NCBI RefSeq assembly: GCF_049634645.1 | Contig: NC_134720.1 | Span: forward strand, 13,594,001-13,658,000 | Direction: 5' to 3' | DNA from: Pelodiscus sinensis | Lineage: Eukaryota; Chordata; Testudines; Trionychidae | Length of the DNA: 64,000 nucleotides | Translations under genes and position numbers: made by a program | In this document: one piece after another, positions 13,471-25,090 of the stretch | Position numbering within the stretch: position 1 is the stretch's first letter | How the letters are laid out: the number at the start of each line of letters is the position of its first letter | Notes under the pieces: generated by a model | The model's database searches: none | What the model was told of the DNA's origin: nothing | The model's input: only the letters and a program-made list of their open reading frames with translations

Positions 13471-13675
13471 GGTGGAGGGGTAGCTCAGTGGTTTGAGCAT
13501 TGGCCTGCTAAACCTAGGATTGTGAGTTCAATCCTTCAAGGCCCCACTTCAGGGTCTGGGGCAAATCTGCCAGAGATGGTACTTGGTCCTGCCATTAAGG
13601 GGGACTGGACTTAATGACCTCTCAGGGTCCTTTCCAGCTCTCTATGAGATAGGTATATCTCCATATATTACTACT
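13471..13675 (+). mobile_element. tRNA-derived SINE of the tortoise PolIII type
   Basis: The head looks like a tRNA, with box A TAGCTCAGTGG at 13481-13491 and box B GAGTTCAATCC at 13524-13534. The body reads CAGGGTCTGGGGCAAATCTG, then GACTTAATGACCTCTCAGGG and CCAGCTCTATGAG-like 3' sequence shared with CR1 tails. That pairing of tRNA head and CR1-like tail is known for turtle SINEs, which borrow the LINE machinery. It is not a functional tRNA gene. Confidence 0.85.
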
Positions 13676-14147
13676 AGGCCCTAAGGGTTTCAATGTGGCT
13701 TAAGGTCCAGATCCTCAAAGGGATGTGGCACATAAATGATGGGGGTAGGCACCTATGTATATCTGAGCCTACATCATTTTTGAAAAGAGCACATCGGTTC
13801 CTGTGCCACTGAGGTATATCTGCCCTCCTAGCCAGGTACAGAGACTGGCCAAACTAGTCAGGCTTGAGCTAGCGCATGACGAACAGCAGTGGGAATATTC
13901 TAGCTCAGGCTCTCTGGTGGGGAAGTCAGGCTCATGTGTGATTTCTCGGTGTTGTGCTTTGAGATACTGCAAGACTAATTTATCAGTTCCAACCATGAAG
14001 CTTAATTCATAATCATATGACTCTGGATCCAAATATCCACAGAGCACTCTAGCATTATAATGAATTTGCTTGATTAATTATTAGTAGTATTAGTAATAAT
14101 AATTAATACTAATCCATAATGTGCTTCAGCTGATTTAAGTATACTTA

Positions 14148-14570
14148 GGCTATGTCTACACTGGCAGGTTCTTGTGCAAGAATGGCCGTTCTTCTGCAGA
14201 GCATCCACACTGCCCGCCCTCTATTTTGCAAGAAGATTTACAGTATGGTGTCTGAAGAGAAGGCTTCTTGCGCAAGAGCTACTCTCTTTTCTAACAGGTA
14301 TAAGCCCTCTTGCACAGGAGCTCTTGCGCAAGAAGGCAGTGTGGATGTGCTGCAGGGGTTTCTTGCGCAAGAAAGCCCTATGGCTAAAATGGCCATCAGA
14401 GCTTTCTTGCTCAAGAAAGCATCCACACTGCCATGGATGCGCTTGCACAAAAGCACATCTCTTGTGCAAAAGCATATGGCTGTGTGGATGTGTTCTTGTG
14501 CAAGAGTTCTTGCACAGTAACTCTTGCACAAGATATTCTTGCGCAAGAACCCGCCAGTGTAGACATAGCC
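14148..14570. mobile_element. Harbinger-type foldback MITE with TTA duplication
   Basis: Ends GGCTATGTCTACACTGGC and its complement GCCAGTGTAGACATAGCC are flanked by TTA on both sides (14145-14147, 14571-14573). The body is dominated by CTTGCGCAAG and CTTGTGCAAG palindromes and is largely self-complementary over its 423 bp. It has no coding capacity. Confidence 0.9.
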
Positions 14571-14662
14571 TTAATGTTAAGCCAAATCTGATCTCTCTTG
14601 GGTATCTGATAGTAGCCACAGCAATAGGTATGCATCAGCAATCAAAAACTTGCCTACACTAA

Positions 14663-15097
14663 GGCTACGTCTACACTGCAGGCTTTTTGCACAGGAATGG
14701 CTGTTCTTGCGCGAAAAATTGCAATGTGTCTATACTGCACGTGCGTTCTTGTGCAAGTAAATTTACAGTACAGAGTTGGAAAACAGGGCTTCTTCCAGAA
14801 GAATTATTCCTCTCCCCATGAAGAATAAGCCCTCTTGCACAAGAGCTCTTCCACAAGAGGGCAGTGTAGACAGGCAACATTATTTTCTTGTGCAAGAAGC
14901 CCCCATGGTTAAAATGGCCATCAGAGCTTTCTAGCGGAAGAGAGAGTCCACATTCCCATGGATGCTCTTGCGCGAAAGCATATCTCTTCCACAAAAGCAT
15001 ATGGCATTGTGGACATGCTCTTGTGGAAGACCTTTTGTACAAGAACTCTTGCACAAAACAGTTCTTGCGCAAAAAGCCTGCAGACGTAGACGCAGCC
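14663..15097. mobile_element. Second MITE of the CTTGCGCAAG family
   Basis: Ends are GGCTACGTCTACACTGCAGG and CCTGCAGACGTAGACGCAGCC. Flanks are TAA (14660-14662) and TAC (15098-15100), a 3-bp duplication with one difference. It lies only 92 bp from the preceding MITE and has the same internal plan. Confidence 0.85.
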
Positions 15098-15311
15098 TAC
15101 CCGTTGTATAAATAGACAAGTATTCTACACTGTACTTTAATGAAACAAAATCTGAAAGAAATGTATTAAGACAACAAAAATTTCATCCACAGTCCTTATT
15201 CAGGCAAAACTCCCAGCGAGGTGAGAAATGAGCAATATGGTGCACCCAAAGGCCAATGAGGTCAATGGAAGGTTTCTACAGATTTCACTGTGCTTTGTAC
15301 CAAGCCTTATA

Positions 15312-15803
15312 CAGTAAAACTCCATTGGTCCAGCATCCAATGCTCCGGCACTCCTGATGGTCTGGCACCATCGGGAACCCGGAAGTGCTCCGGGTAGCCG
15401 GACAATTGGAGCTCTGTGCCCAGCTACTCGGATTCAGCTGCTGATGAAAATGACCAGCAGCTGAATCGGGGACGCCTGGGGCAGAGCAGCTGGAGTGCTG
15501 CCGGGTTGGTCCCGCAGTGCCAAGAGGCGGCGCTACGAGACCAACCCGGCAGCACCCCAGCTGCTCTGCCACAGGCATCCCTGATTCAGCCGCTGCTGAA
15601 ACTGACCAGCAGTGGCTGAATTGGGGACACCTGGGGCAGAGTCGGACTAGCGGAAGGTGGGGCTATGAGAGGTCTGGGGTGGGGTGGGGTGGGGGGGATG
15701 CCACCCCAGACCGCTCATAGCCCCCCCCTTCTGATAGTCTGGCATATCTGACAATCCGGCACCCCCTGGGTCCTGAAGGTGCCGGATTATTGGAAGTTTA
15801 CTG
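15312..15803. mobile_element. Tc1/mariner (Tigger-like) MITE with TA duplication
   Basis: Ends CAGTAAAACTCCATTGGTCC and the complement of GGAAGTTTACTG are flanked by TA on both sides, as in Tc1/mariner elements. The 492-bp interior holds a palindromic module of CAGCAGCTGAATC and GCTGCTCTGCC-type repeats that also occurs in the element at 55894-56977. No transposase is present. Confidence 0.8.
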
Positions 15804-15819
15804 TATATATAACAATGTG

Positions 15820-15963
15820 CAGGGCTCGCTGAACCGTGGCGAGCCCTGCTCACCAGCTGCACTGTCCGGCGATCTGCGCATGTGCAGATCACCCGAACCC
15901 GGCTCTTCCGGGTTACAATCTACTCGCCACGGGCGAATAGATTGTATAATTTGTTGAGCCCTG
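15820..15963. mobile_element. hAT MITE with 8-bp duplication
   Basis: Inverted ends CAGGGCTCGCTGAAC and the complement of GTTGAGCCCTG are bounded by the perfect 8-bp repeat ACAATGTG at 15812-15819 and 15964-15971. An 8-bp duplication with CAGGG ends is diagnostic of the hAT superfamily. The element is 144 bp and non-coding, and lies 7 bp from the Tigger-like MITE duplication. Confidence 0.88.
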
Positions 15964-15971
15964 ACAATGTG

Positions 15972-16733
15972 CGTATTCTTATTGCAGGCCAAAGCATTGC
16001 CCGATGCCCCTTGCCTTGGGTTAGAGAGGAGCTGTGCATCTTCACAATTTGAGATAGAACATGCACTGACAAGGACGATAGTTTATGTAAAACTGGACAC
16101 AACTAGGCAGATGTTTAAAAAAAATCCCAGAGTTAATCATTTCTAATGTCTGTAACAAAGTTATATAATTCCAGCTGTGTGAGTCATGGGTCTGGATCTG
16201 AGATGGCAGACTTGTTTGGATAATAGCTCGTCCAGAAGCTTCAGCTCATATCTTACTAAATGCTTTATACCTGTTTTTGCTCTTTTTTATATAGTGAGAC
16301 TTCTTTGAACTTTTTACAAGTACTATATTACTGCTAAAATAAAATACATGTTAAGTGTCTCTGAGACAATGAACTTAAGTTTAATACTTTTAAAATTTAA
16401 AAAGCAAGAGAAAGTACAATTATAGTCACTAGATAAAAACTACTTTAAATTACTTTCTAATAAATCTATTTAGTATTAAAAATTAAGATATTTGTCACCA
16501 ATACTAAGTAGTATAATAACTAGTAATTAAACTTTGTAAATTTAGTGGTCTCACAATAGCAACCTACTAATATTAGTGTCATGATGCTAACTGTACACTT
16601 TAGTGAATAGTTTAGCATTAAAAAAAAGAATCCTAATATATTTTGCACACGCTCCACCATCATATAGACCCTAATTCAGCTAGGTATGTAAGCATAAACT
16701 TAAACAGATGAGTTATACTACAGACAACTTGGC
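15972..16733. other. No feature seen
   Basis: Very AT-rich sequence with no ORF or repeat terminus that I recognise. Confidence 0.5.
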
Positions 16734-16905
16734 TTAAGCACTGGAATTAATTGCCTGGGGAGGTTGTGGACTCTCCATCAATGGAGATTTTTAAAAGCAA
16801 GTTAGACACCTATCAGGAATGATCTGACAGTCCTTGGTCCTGCCATGAGTGCAGGCGACTGGACTTGGTGACCTTCCGAGGTCCCTTCCAGTTTTATGAT
16901 TCAGT
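16734..16905 (+). mobile_element. CR1 3' UTR fragment
   Basis: The phrases GCACTGGAATTAATTGCCTG, CTCCATCAATGGAGATTTTT, GACTGGACTTGGTGACCTTC and CCTTCCAGTTTTATGATTC occur in CR1 3' order. Confidence 0.85.
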
Positions 16906-18611
16906 GGGATTTGTGGCTCTTTATGTATCTATTAAGCTTCTTGTTTGGGTAACCAAAATCCACATTTTAGGCATTGAATTTCAGTTACCCACATATGACA
17001 TTTTTGGACTTTATCATTATATATTTCTATTACCCAGTACTAATTTGCTTTATTGATGATTGGCAACAGATTTGTACAGGTCCATTAACATAATTTTAGT
17101 CAGATTATTATAAACATGTATATGTGGAGGAAAAAAATATGAGTTTACATTGTTAGACTATGCTGTTAGACTAATTAAGTGCTAAATAAGGAATCTTAAT
17201 AAATCAAACAAATTGCAAAGAAAGCAGGATGGGATGAAACTTATTTATTTATCCTCTTTTTCTTCCTCCAGACGTAGGAGGCCCAGGGTGAGAAGAGCAG
17301 GCTTACTACACTCCAGCAATGATACCTTGATACCGCTAGATCTAGAAGCCTGTCATTATCGGTACTGTTTTCCATGAGCACCAAATTCACCACGCATGAT
17401 ATACACTGAATAGAAGGTGGTGGAAAATGTTCAATTAAACCTTGAGTCCGTGTCTCTTGAATGCTTCCCAGATGTATAAGCCAGAAATGCAGAGGACAAC
17501 ACAGGAAATAGAACCATATCAGCTCAAATGACCTAGCTCATCTTAGTCATTAGGTTGGAGGGGAAAGAACATTTTCTGAAAGACGAATTCATAAGCTGGA
17601 CATGCCCCAGGCAAACACGAGTTTCAGGATAGACATGTATGTACCTTTTGTTTGTTGTAGTGCCTCATTACAAGAGAAGGGTTGTCATAACTGTCACTAC
17701 ATCTCATGATGTACTGTGCATGCGGCCAGCATCAGAAGGGTATCATATGCTTCTTACAGAGCTTCTTTGATTTCTTCCTTTTCCCCTCCTTTATCAACCC
17801 CATTCCCAATCTAAGAGCCCTCATGATGGGAAAGAACTGAATAGGGTCTCTCCATACACTGCTGCTCCGCCGTTCAGAGGAATTGCTACAGAGTGCCACA
17901 GTGCACACACAAACTCAGCCACAAAGGATGCAGTGTATTTCCCCTGTAGCACTCCCAGTCCCAGCTAGCCTAAGGAACAAGCAGGAGAGCTCAGGTGTTG
18001 AATTCAGATCCCAGTGTAGTGCCTGACTGGTGAGGAGAACCTTTCCAATTAGCAGATAAACTCTCTCAAATATAGTGGAGATATATATACACAGACACAG
18101 ACACAGACACACAGACACACACACACACACGCACACATTTTTCTCAGATTCTCATCCATCGATCTCAAAGTGCTTTACACAGGTAGTAAGTATCAGATAC
18201 ACACAAACACATGTTCACATGGCTGAGACTATGCCTGTTAAAAGGTTCACACAGGTAAGATAGAAATATAGAATGCAGAAATAATTGCTAGTTTCTGGAC
18301 AGGTATGGATTGTGTGAGTGTTGGGTAAAATTACAGGAGACAGGGGGATGGGGTACAGATGGAGATCTGTCACCAGCCCCTGCTACAGACCAAAGAGCCA
18401 AACTGGACACAAATATGTTTCACCCTTTTTATTGGGTGCAATAGAATGTGCACACAAATGTACTAGAATACACCGTTCCCTTTCGGTCGGTACAGTTCCA
18501 CCCTACCCCAACACAGTGCTATGCCTGAATGCTCCATCAAATCCACTACATTGTATTATAAATATGTTTGCAAGATAGAGTTGCCTCTATTAGACCAAGT
18601 GAACCCGATTG
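16906..18611. other. No gene seen; contains an (AC)n-rich microsatellite
   Basis: AT-rich DNA. A degenerate ACACAG/(AC)n microsatellite lies at about 18089-18139, and short ORFs through it are artefacts of the repeat. Nothing else is recognised. Confidence 0.5.
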
Positions 18612-19130
18612 TACTTTCTGAGGGGTAGCCATGCTAGTCTGTAACTGGAAAAACTTGAAAAACAACTAGCAGTCTAGAAGCGCCTTAAAGACTAACAAAA
18701 CTTGTAGATGGTATCATGAGTTTTTGTGTGTACAACCCACTTCTTAAAATGAATGGAGTATTAAAATCCAGATCCAAAAATAAATAGTAGATGGGGGGAG
18801 GCAGTGGGGGAAATAGTGAAATAGAGAATTTAAGTTACAAGAAACTGATAGAGATGCAAATTGTTCTTAAGTACCCATTGTTTAGTTGGTTAAGTCATTA
18901 GGATGTGGAAGGTAGTGTGCTAGCCAGGTAATTCTTTATTCACACCTTTGTGTTGGCTCCCAAACTTGTAAATGAAGCTAAGTTCCAACACTTCCCTGTG
19001 TATTTGGCATGTGGAGTTGGCCTGAAAAAACAGGGTGGCTTTGAGACCCATTGATGAGTGTCAGGGCAGATTAAAGTGTTCTCCAACAGGTTTTTGTGTG
19101 TTGCCTTTTTGGATATCTGTTGACTTTCTT
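18612..19130 (-). mobile_element. Penelope-like element 3' fragment, decayed
   Basis: The tail GAGGGGTAGCCATGCTAGTC, then CCTTAAAGACTAACAAAAC and TATCATGAGTTTTTGTG, are shared with the PLE at 28.08 kb. The following 300 bp matches, base by base in places, the region that in that PLE encodes the end of the GIY-YIG domain (for example TGTTCTCCAACAGG). Here the frame is broken throughout. Confidence 0.75.
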
Positions 19131-21222
19131 AAAATCACTCAAGGCAGGAGAATCTGTTAAACACATCCCACGGAAAAGGATATTATGGAGCAAACCAATT
19201 TCAGATGAACACTATTCTTTATTCTGTCTCTTGTAGGCTACTGAATGCCTCTCGACTTCTTGCTACACGAGGGAAGTATGACCACTGCTATGGCCTTTCA
19301 TGCTTCATGTACAGCCTTGGAGCAAGAAGTCTATTCTAGTCAGGTTATTCACTGTCCCCATCTTCATGGTATCAGAGCATCGTCACCGCCTGAGTGCCTG
19401 GCAGTTCCCTGACCAAGATCACAGTGAGGAAAAGTTCCTTGTACCCTATCACACATTAGGGCTAGACACATTCTGGCCTTTACAGAGGATGCTTGGCCTG
19501 GCTATCTATAATAATTTCTGCAAATATACTGGAAAAACTCTGCCTGTCCCCATACTGCTATTTTTTTCTACGTTCCATCATAGTCTTTGATAGAATTATT
19601 AATATTTTATTGCCCAGTCACCAACAGTGTCTTTATCTGGTTTCTTCTGCTTTCCTTCAGAGAAGCCCTGGATCATGGACTTCCTTGTTGCTCTGACTAT
19701 TTCTATGATCTTTACCTTCAGATAACTCAGTGTGTTTAACCATTTTTCACGTCTTGCCATTTTGCCCTTACTTGTACATGTATTGGGTTCTGTATTTCTT
19801 GTCCTAAAAAATATGTTTGTCTTACCCTTCTGCATGCATACTTCGTAATTCTCATTCAACTCACGTGTCCCTTACATCAAAGCTTGGAATTTAATATGTA
19901 GCTCAGGAGGCTTTTGAAAAGGATTGCTCCTTTCAGCTCCAGCTAGGAAGATTTATCTTAAATTTCTGTTCTAATCTGTTTCTCAGTAGATGATTATTTT
20001 CATCAGTATTTCTCTGTGTCTGGTTTTTGAGCTCCTGTGTTGGTTGTCAGGCTCTGGTACTAGGGAGGTGGGCCTGAAGGTTGAAGCAGCAGTCGAAGCT
20101 GGATGTAGGGAGAGGTTTGGACTGGGGGATGTCCTGAAAGTGGGGTTCGTCCAAGGACATGTTGAGCTGCCCAATCAAGGTCAGAGTCCATAGAGAAGCA
20201 GGGCACACAGCCCCCTCCATTTGCCCTGCATGAGAGACCCTGAGTGAAGGGTGTGTGCAGGGGGATGTGTGGGGTGGAAGGTTCTGGAATAAAAGGATTT
20301 TTCAGTGGTGGTGAAAACTGGATTTTCCTCCCCCCTTCCACATCAGCCAGGTTTCAGGCAGTGGGGGTTGCTATTTTGCAGTGGGGAGTATCACTCGCCC
20401 CATGCACTGAGTTGCCAGCAGAGGGTTGTGGGTGCATGGTTTTGCAGAGGCCTCCCAGGGCACTGAACTGTCTCTTTCCCTACTTCCATCTCCGCTGTCA
20501 GTGGTAGGCGCGACTCCCACTTCTTTGCAAGCTGCACACGGTGCCCTCCCAACCAGCCGTCCTTCACCAGGGTGGAACATGAAGCTACCAGCAGGAGCAT
20601 CCTCAAGCTATCCACATCCTAAGCTCACTCAGCCATTTTGCTGACTGGGGGCTTCTTGCCAAATCTTGGATTCCCCTGCCTAATTTCCCCAAAACTTGAA
20701 GTTATTCCACCTCAATAGCCCTCCCTCGCTGCCTTGCTGCCCTACCCCTTCCGAAACACCCTTAACTCTTCACATGCCTTTGGTCAGATGACACTGCTTA
20801 GGAGCAACATAGCTAAAGGGCACCAATATGTTGCTTTTGACAAGTGTCTATTGTTTCCCCTTTTCTGTTTACCCACAATTTCCTACTGTCCTACTTGGGT
20901 GTTGAGAGATCTCCTTTTGAGGTGTGAATATAGGTCAGATCCCAGGCCCACCCAACCCTTATCCAATCTGTTGAGGCTCCCAAAGGGTTATAACTTGCTG
21001 CCAGGTGTAGAGGTGGTCACTTATCCACTGAGACCTGAACTGAGAAGCTAGACATTAAGCCTACATTTCCGCCTCAGAATCCAATTGCCTATTTGACCTT
21101 TAAGTCAGACTCTTAATGTTGCATACAAACAGATAATGTTGTTACATTTCCCTGTCCCTCTTTCTCCTCTTACAGAAGTAGAAATTTATGGAATTGTTGC
21201 TCACTTTAAACATAGCAGTAAC
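19131..21222. other. No feature seen
   Basis: Unique-looking, moderately AT-rich DNA. ORFs of 60-105 codons lack recognisable domains. It may be unique host intergenic DNA. Confidence 0.45.
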
Positions 21223-21532
21223 TAAGGGTATGTCTACACGACAGCACTAATTCGAACTAACTTAATTCGAGTTAGTTAATTTGAACTAAGCTAATTCGAA
21301 TTAGTGCATCTAGACCTAAATATTAATTAGAATTAGCGTTTTGCTAATTCGAAATAGCATGTCCACATTGAGTGGACCCTGAACTGAAGTTAAGGCTGGC
21401 CGGAACCAGTGCTGGCAGGGCATCAGGTTAGGACTTAGTGTGTGGAGCTGCTGCCTCAGGCTAGCCGAGGGCTGTGCTTAAAGGGACCCAACCCCGACCC
21501 CGGACAGACAGTTCTCAGAGTTCCCTGCTTAA

Positions 21533-21799
21533 TTGTCTAACTCGATGAAGGACAGCAAAGCAGTCCTGTCTTGGAGTGCCCTGAGTGCCCTCACTCGGCA
21601 CATCACAGCACTCAGCCATCAGCCCGGCTGCACTTGCCGCAGGCTGCCATCTGGGGGGGTCAATCAGTGGGCTGTTAGGATCCAGGAGGCCCTGCTGGAG
21701 AGCCTCCACCTCGAGGAGCCCGCAGAGCCACCCCAGTCCTCCCCATCAGGGGCTCGTGCCCCATTCCTCCCTCACCTCCTTCCACTTACCCCTCCCTAG
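21533..21799 (+). pseudogene. HARBI1-type gene, N-terminal remnant
   Basis: The 88-codon ORF occupies the place where intact Harbinger copies begin the transposase. Its EALLESLHLEEPAEPPQ region resembles the variable leader of related copies (compare 57238-57456 and 35082 leftward). The nuclease core with its catalytic acids is missing: the frame runs straight into a 3' UTR with AATAAA. This is a deletion derivative. The assignment is by position and weak leader similarity, not by a diagnostic motif. Confidence 0.45.
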
Positions 21800-22010
21800 C
21801 CCCCCTTTCTGATGTAAAAAATAAAGGACACGTGTGTTCAAAAATAGAAACTCTTTTTATGTAACAAAACTGGGAGGAGGGGATTAACCTCTAGGGAGAC
21901 TGGGAAAAGGAGGTGGGAGAGTGGAAGAGAGAGGGTGGAAGAGGGGAGAGGGAAACCTGGGAGGAGGGAGCTGGAAGGGGGAAGCCAGGGGAAGAAGGAG
22001 GAGGGGAAAC

Positions 22011-22672
22011 ATAAAACTATGGTACGCCATATCTTCAGTACTGTGTACAGATGTGGTCTCCTCACCTCAAAAAAGATATTTTAGCCTTGGAAAGGGTTCA
22101 GAAAAGGACAACTACAATGATTAGGGGTTTGGAACAGGTCCCATATGAAGAGAGGCTAAAGAGACTAGGACTTTTCAGCTTAGAAAAGAGGAGACTGAGG
22201 GGGGATATGATAGAGGGCTATAAAAGCATGAGTGGTGTGGAGAGGGTGAATAAAGAAAAGTTCTTCATTAGTTCCCATAATAGAAGGACTAGAGGACACC
22301 AAATGAAATTAATGAGTAGCAGGTTTAAAACTAATAAGCGAAAGTTCTTCTTCACACAGTGCATAGTCAACCTGTGGCACTCCTTGCCACAGGAGGCTGT
22401 GAAGGCTAGAACTAGAACAGAGCTTAAAGAAAAGTTAGATAAATTCATGGAGGTTGGGTCCATGGAGTGCTATTAGCCAGGGGGTAGGAATGATGTCCCT
22501 GGCCTCTTTTTGTGGAAGGCTGGAGATGGATGGCATGAGACAAATGGCTTGGTCATTGTCTTCAGTCCATCCCCTCTGGGGTACCTGGTGTTGGCCGCTG
22601 TTGGCAGACAGACTACTGGGCTAGATGGACATTTGGTCTGACCCAATATGGCCGTTCTTATGTCCTTATGTT
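22011..22672 (+). mobile_element. CR1 LINE 3' fragment inside Harbinger copy
   Basis: About 660 bp covers the end of CR1 ORF2 and its 3' UTR. A 141-codon open frame (22051-22476) includes the recurring PYEERLKRLGLFSLEKRRLR segment, and the tail is CTGGGCTAGATGGACATTTG followed by TCTTATGTCCTTATG. It sits at the same internal site as in the copy at 1-1463, abutting AAGCTCAGGGCTCAGGG. The CR1 therefore entered before the Harbinger copies separated. Confidence 0.9.
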
Positions 22673-22784
22673 TTAAGCTCAGGGCTCAGGGTCAGGGGTC
22701 TCACTGGATCAACTTGATTTTCATGCAAACCTGCTCCTGGGTTCGCATGTGTCCTTTGGTGGCCAGGCTGGCAACTATCCTGCC

Positions 22785-23127
22785 CTAGACGGCCGCATTC
22801 CTGTGCCTAGTGCGGAGGTCGTGGACATTGGAGGCCTCCCCACAAACCTCGCTGAGGTCCATGATCTCCGCACTAGACCAGGCAGGCACCCACCTCTTGT
22901 GTCCCCGGGCAGGCTCCTGGGAGCCGCCAGCCTGGTCCTGGGAAGAGGCGGCGGGCTGGGTAGCAGCAGGTGGCTGGCTCATGCTGTGCCAGGTGCAGGG
23001 TCTGCTGGCTGGGTGCAGGCAGGCTTGCCACTGGCACAAGCACTGTAGCCAGACCGTGCCCCTTTAAGGGCTCCGGGGCCGGGAGGGGGGGCAGAAGAGT
23101 TTCCCTGGTTTGGCCCAGAGTGGCCAC
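22785..23127 (-). pseudogene. Myb/SANT-like protein remnant
   Basis: The minus-strand frame contains AWSSAEIMDL, EASNVHDLRTRHRNAAVYG, and upstream a proline-rich leader. These are helices 1 and 2 of the Harbinger Myb/SANT-like domain. The C-terminal half was displaced by the CR1 insertion and is not recognisable. Part of a non-autonomous copy. Confidence 0.75.
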
Positions 23128-23375
23128 CAGGGAAAGCTGGGAAGGGCTAGCCTCCCACTAGTTCGAATTAAGTGGCTACACAGCCCTTAATTCGAATTAC
23201 TTAATTTGAACTAGGCGTTAGTCGTTGTAGAATGAGGTTTACCTAGTTCGAATTAAGCGCTCCGCTAGTTCAAATTAAGTTAGAACTAGCGGTTTGCATG
23301 TGTAGCACCTATTAAAGTTAATTCGAACTAACGGCTGTTAGTTTGAATTAACTTTGTAGTGTAGACATACCCTAA

Positions 23376-25087
23376 GATACACATAAAAGCATATGTATCT
23401 GAATGAAAGATTGCTGTGCATGTTATCTCAGCATGTTTTACAAACCCCGCATAAGCCCCACCACAGCTCAGTGAGATAATTTCTGATTATAAAACCTGTG
23501 CTACAGATAGGTAAACTCACACATAACAATATTAAATGGACTATACAAGATCACTCTCTGAGTTAGATTATGACCAAAGAAAAGATCCAAGACATCTTGT
23601 CTTCCAAATTGTCTGTGTTCTAATCACTACACCAAAATAAGCACTGTCTAGTTTTAAGTGAATAGCAGCTGATGCCTGTAAAAATCATGGCTTGATTTCT
23701 CTGTTGGTGTGACCTCATGAACGTCAAAGGAGTTACAACACTAGAAAATTTGGCCCAGTCTTTATTTCAGCAGCTAGGTTACTAACATGATGGGATGTTG
23801 TTGCAATTAATTACTGTATACATCATACAAATTGCAGGAAAACATGAGGTGATGCATTATGAACCACACACCCCTGGGATATATTAGAAGCAAAAGTGGG
23901 ATAAAAATGTTGTGAGACAGATTTTTGAAAAAAAGGAAATTAAAAAATTTAAAAAAAAATTTGGGGGGAGGGGGAGAGAGGACAAAGCTTCTTTCATAAC
24001 TTAGTACTGAAATTGCTTTGTATCATACGGAAGGATTCAAATGAAAACCTTCACAGCAGTATTCAGGGTGTGGTGCAAAGTCAATCTGTTCCAGCAGAGC
24101 TAATTGACAGATTATATGTCCAAGAGGCCCAACCCTCTCTAAGCTATCTAGTGTACAAGAAGGCAGCACTGCTCGACCATATTGCTCCACCCACATTTCC
24201 TGTACGCCTGAAATACTTGAATTCAAAGGCCTGGTTCAGATCCCTTGCATTCTTAAGGACCGGGGACCAATATGGAGCTCCTTAAAACATCTTAAAATTA
24301 ATAGTTTACATCTGCATTTTAGTGCAAAGCTCTCTGCAGGCCAGTGTTTGCATTTACAAAAATCAAGGATGCAACATATTTGCTCTTACACATGTGCCCA
24401 ATAACAATATGTTTATCTAGGTTATTATCTAACTTTGCACTCTGAGCACGGGGGACTTTTTCCTCTTGATTGGGATATGTCTGTTAACGAGAGCTGTGTA
24501 TGCACATTACGAAGAGAGCTCTTATGAATTAAACTGTGTTTTGTGGAGAAAACTCCGTAGAGAAACATTTTGAGGCCTACATTCTATCTAAGGCCAAAGG
24601 CCTCATGGAGTCATCTCCTTTTCCATATCAGTTTTGGCCTAAGTGGTATCATCATTTAGGAAAAGGTTATAGTAATTGTATTCAGATCATATTTCTATTT
24701 CCTAAACCTAAACCTTTAAATATATAACAGGGATTTTTATTGCACAAATTCACAAGGCAAACCTGTTTAGGAAACAGATGACAAATTTTCAAACCATTTA
24801 CTAACAACTCCTGAGGGCAGAAAGTCACCATTTAAAATGACCCATCTTACTCAAAATCACATTAAATGCCTCTGACTTATCTTTACAAATACTCATGAGT
24901 GGACAGCTGTTAGATTCATGGCAGATAATTAAATGTTTTCATTACCTGGATGCAAAAGAGGGGAAAAATGTCAGCTATTGAGGTTGCCATTCTTACTTTG
25001 TTTTTCATCAATTGTTCCTCTTTCATCCCCCAAACTTCTTTGCTTAAGGTCTCAACCCAAGTACATTTGTTGATTTCAGTAGATGAC
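23376..25087. other. No feature seen
   Basis: AT-rich DNA. A 90-codon ORF (24013-24285) shows no family resemblance. An A-rich then G-rich low-complexity patch lies at 23930-23985. Confidence 0.5.
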
Positions 25088-25090
25088 TAG

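Larger units (their letters stand above)
21226..23372. mobile_element. Complete non-autonomous Harbinger carrying a CR1 insert
   Basis: Ends GGGTATGTCTACACGACAG and GTAGTGTAGACATACCC are flanked by TAA on both sides (21223-21225, 23373-23375). In order it holds AATTCGAACTAA subterminal repeats, a HARBI1-type N-terminal remnant on + (21533-21799), poly(A) signal AATAAA near 21822, a CR1 fragment (22011-22672), an antisense Myb-like remnant (23127-22785), and subterminal repeats. The two gene remnants are convergent, as in the longer copy at 7.4-11.6 kb. It is 2147 bp long. Confidence 0.9.

Noticed and set aside
13471..13545. A tRNA gene
   Set aside because: Box A and B are present, but the sequence continues into a SINE body with a CR1-like tail and the cloverleaf is degraded.
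14152..14662. Cysteine/arginine-rich ORFs in the CTTGCGCAAG MITEs
   Set aside because: Palindromic repeats keep several frames open on both strands, and similar ORFs appear in every copy on either strand.
14148..15097. CRISPR-like array of CTTGCGCAAG repeats
   Set aside because: Repeats are 10-12 bp palindromes at irregular spacing within a eukaryotic MITE, with no regular repeat-spacer unit.
18075..18263. HTDTHTHTH-type ORF
   Set aside because: It is an artefact of an (AC)n microsatellite.
24013..24285. 90-codon ORF as a possible host exon
   Set aside because: There is no recognisable domain, no clear splice context, and its length is expected by chance.
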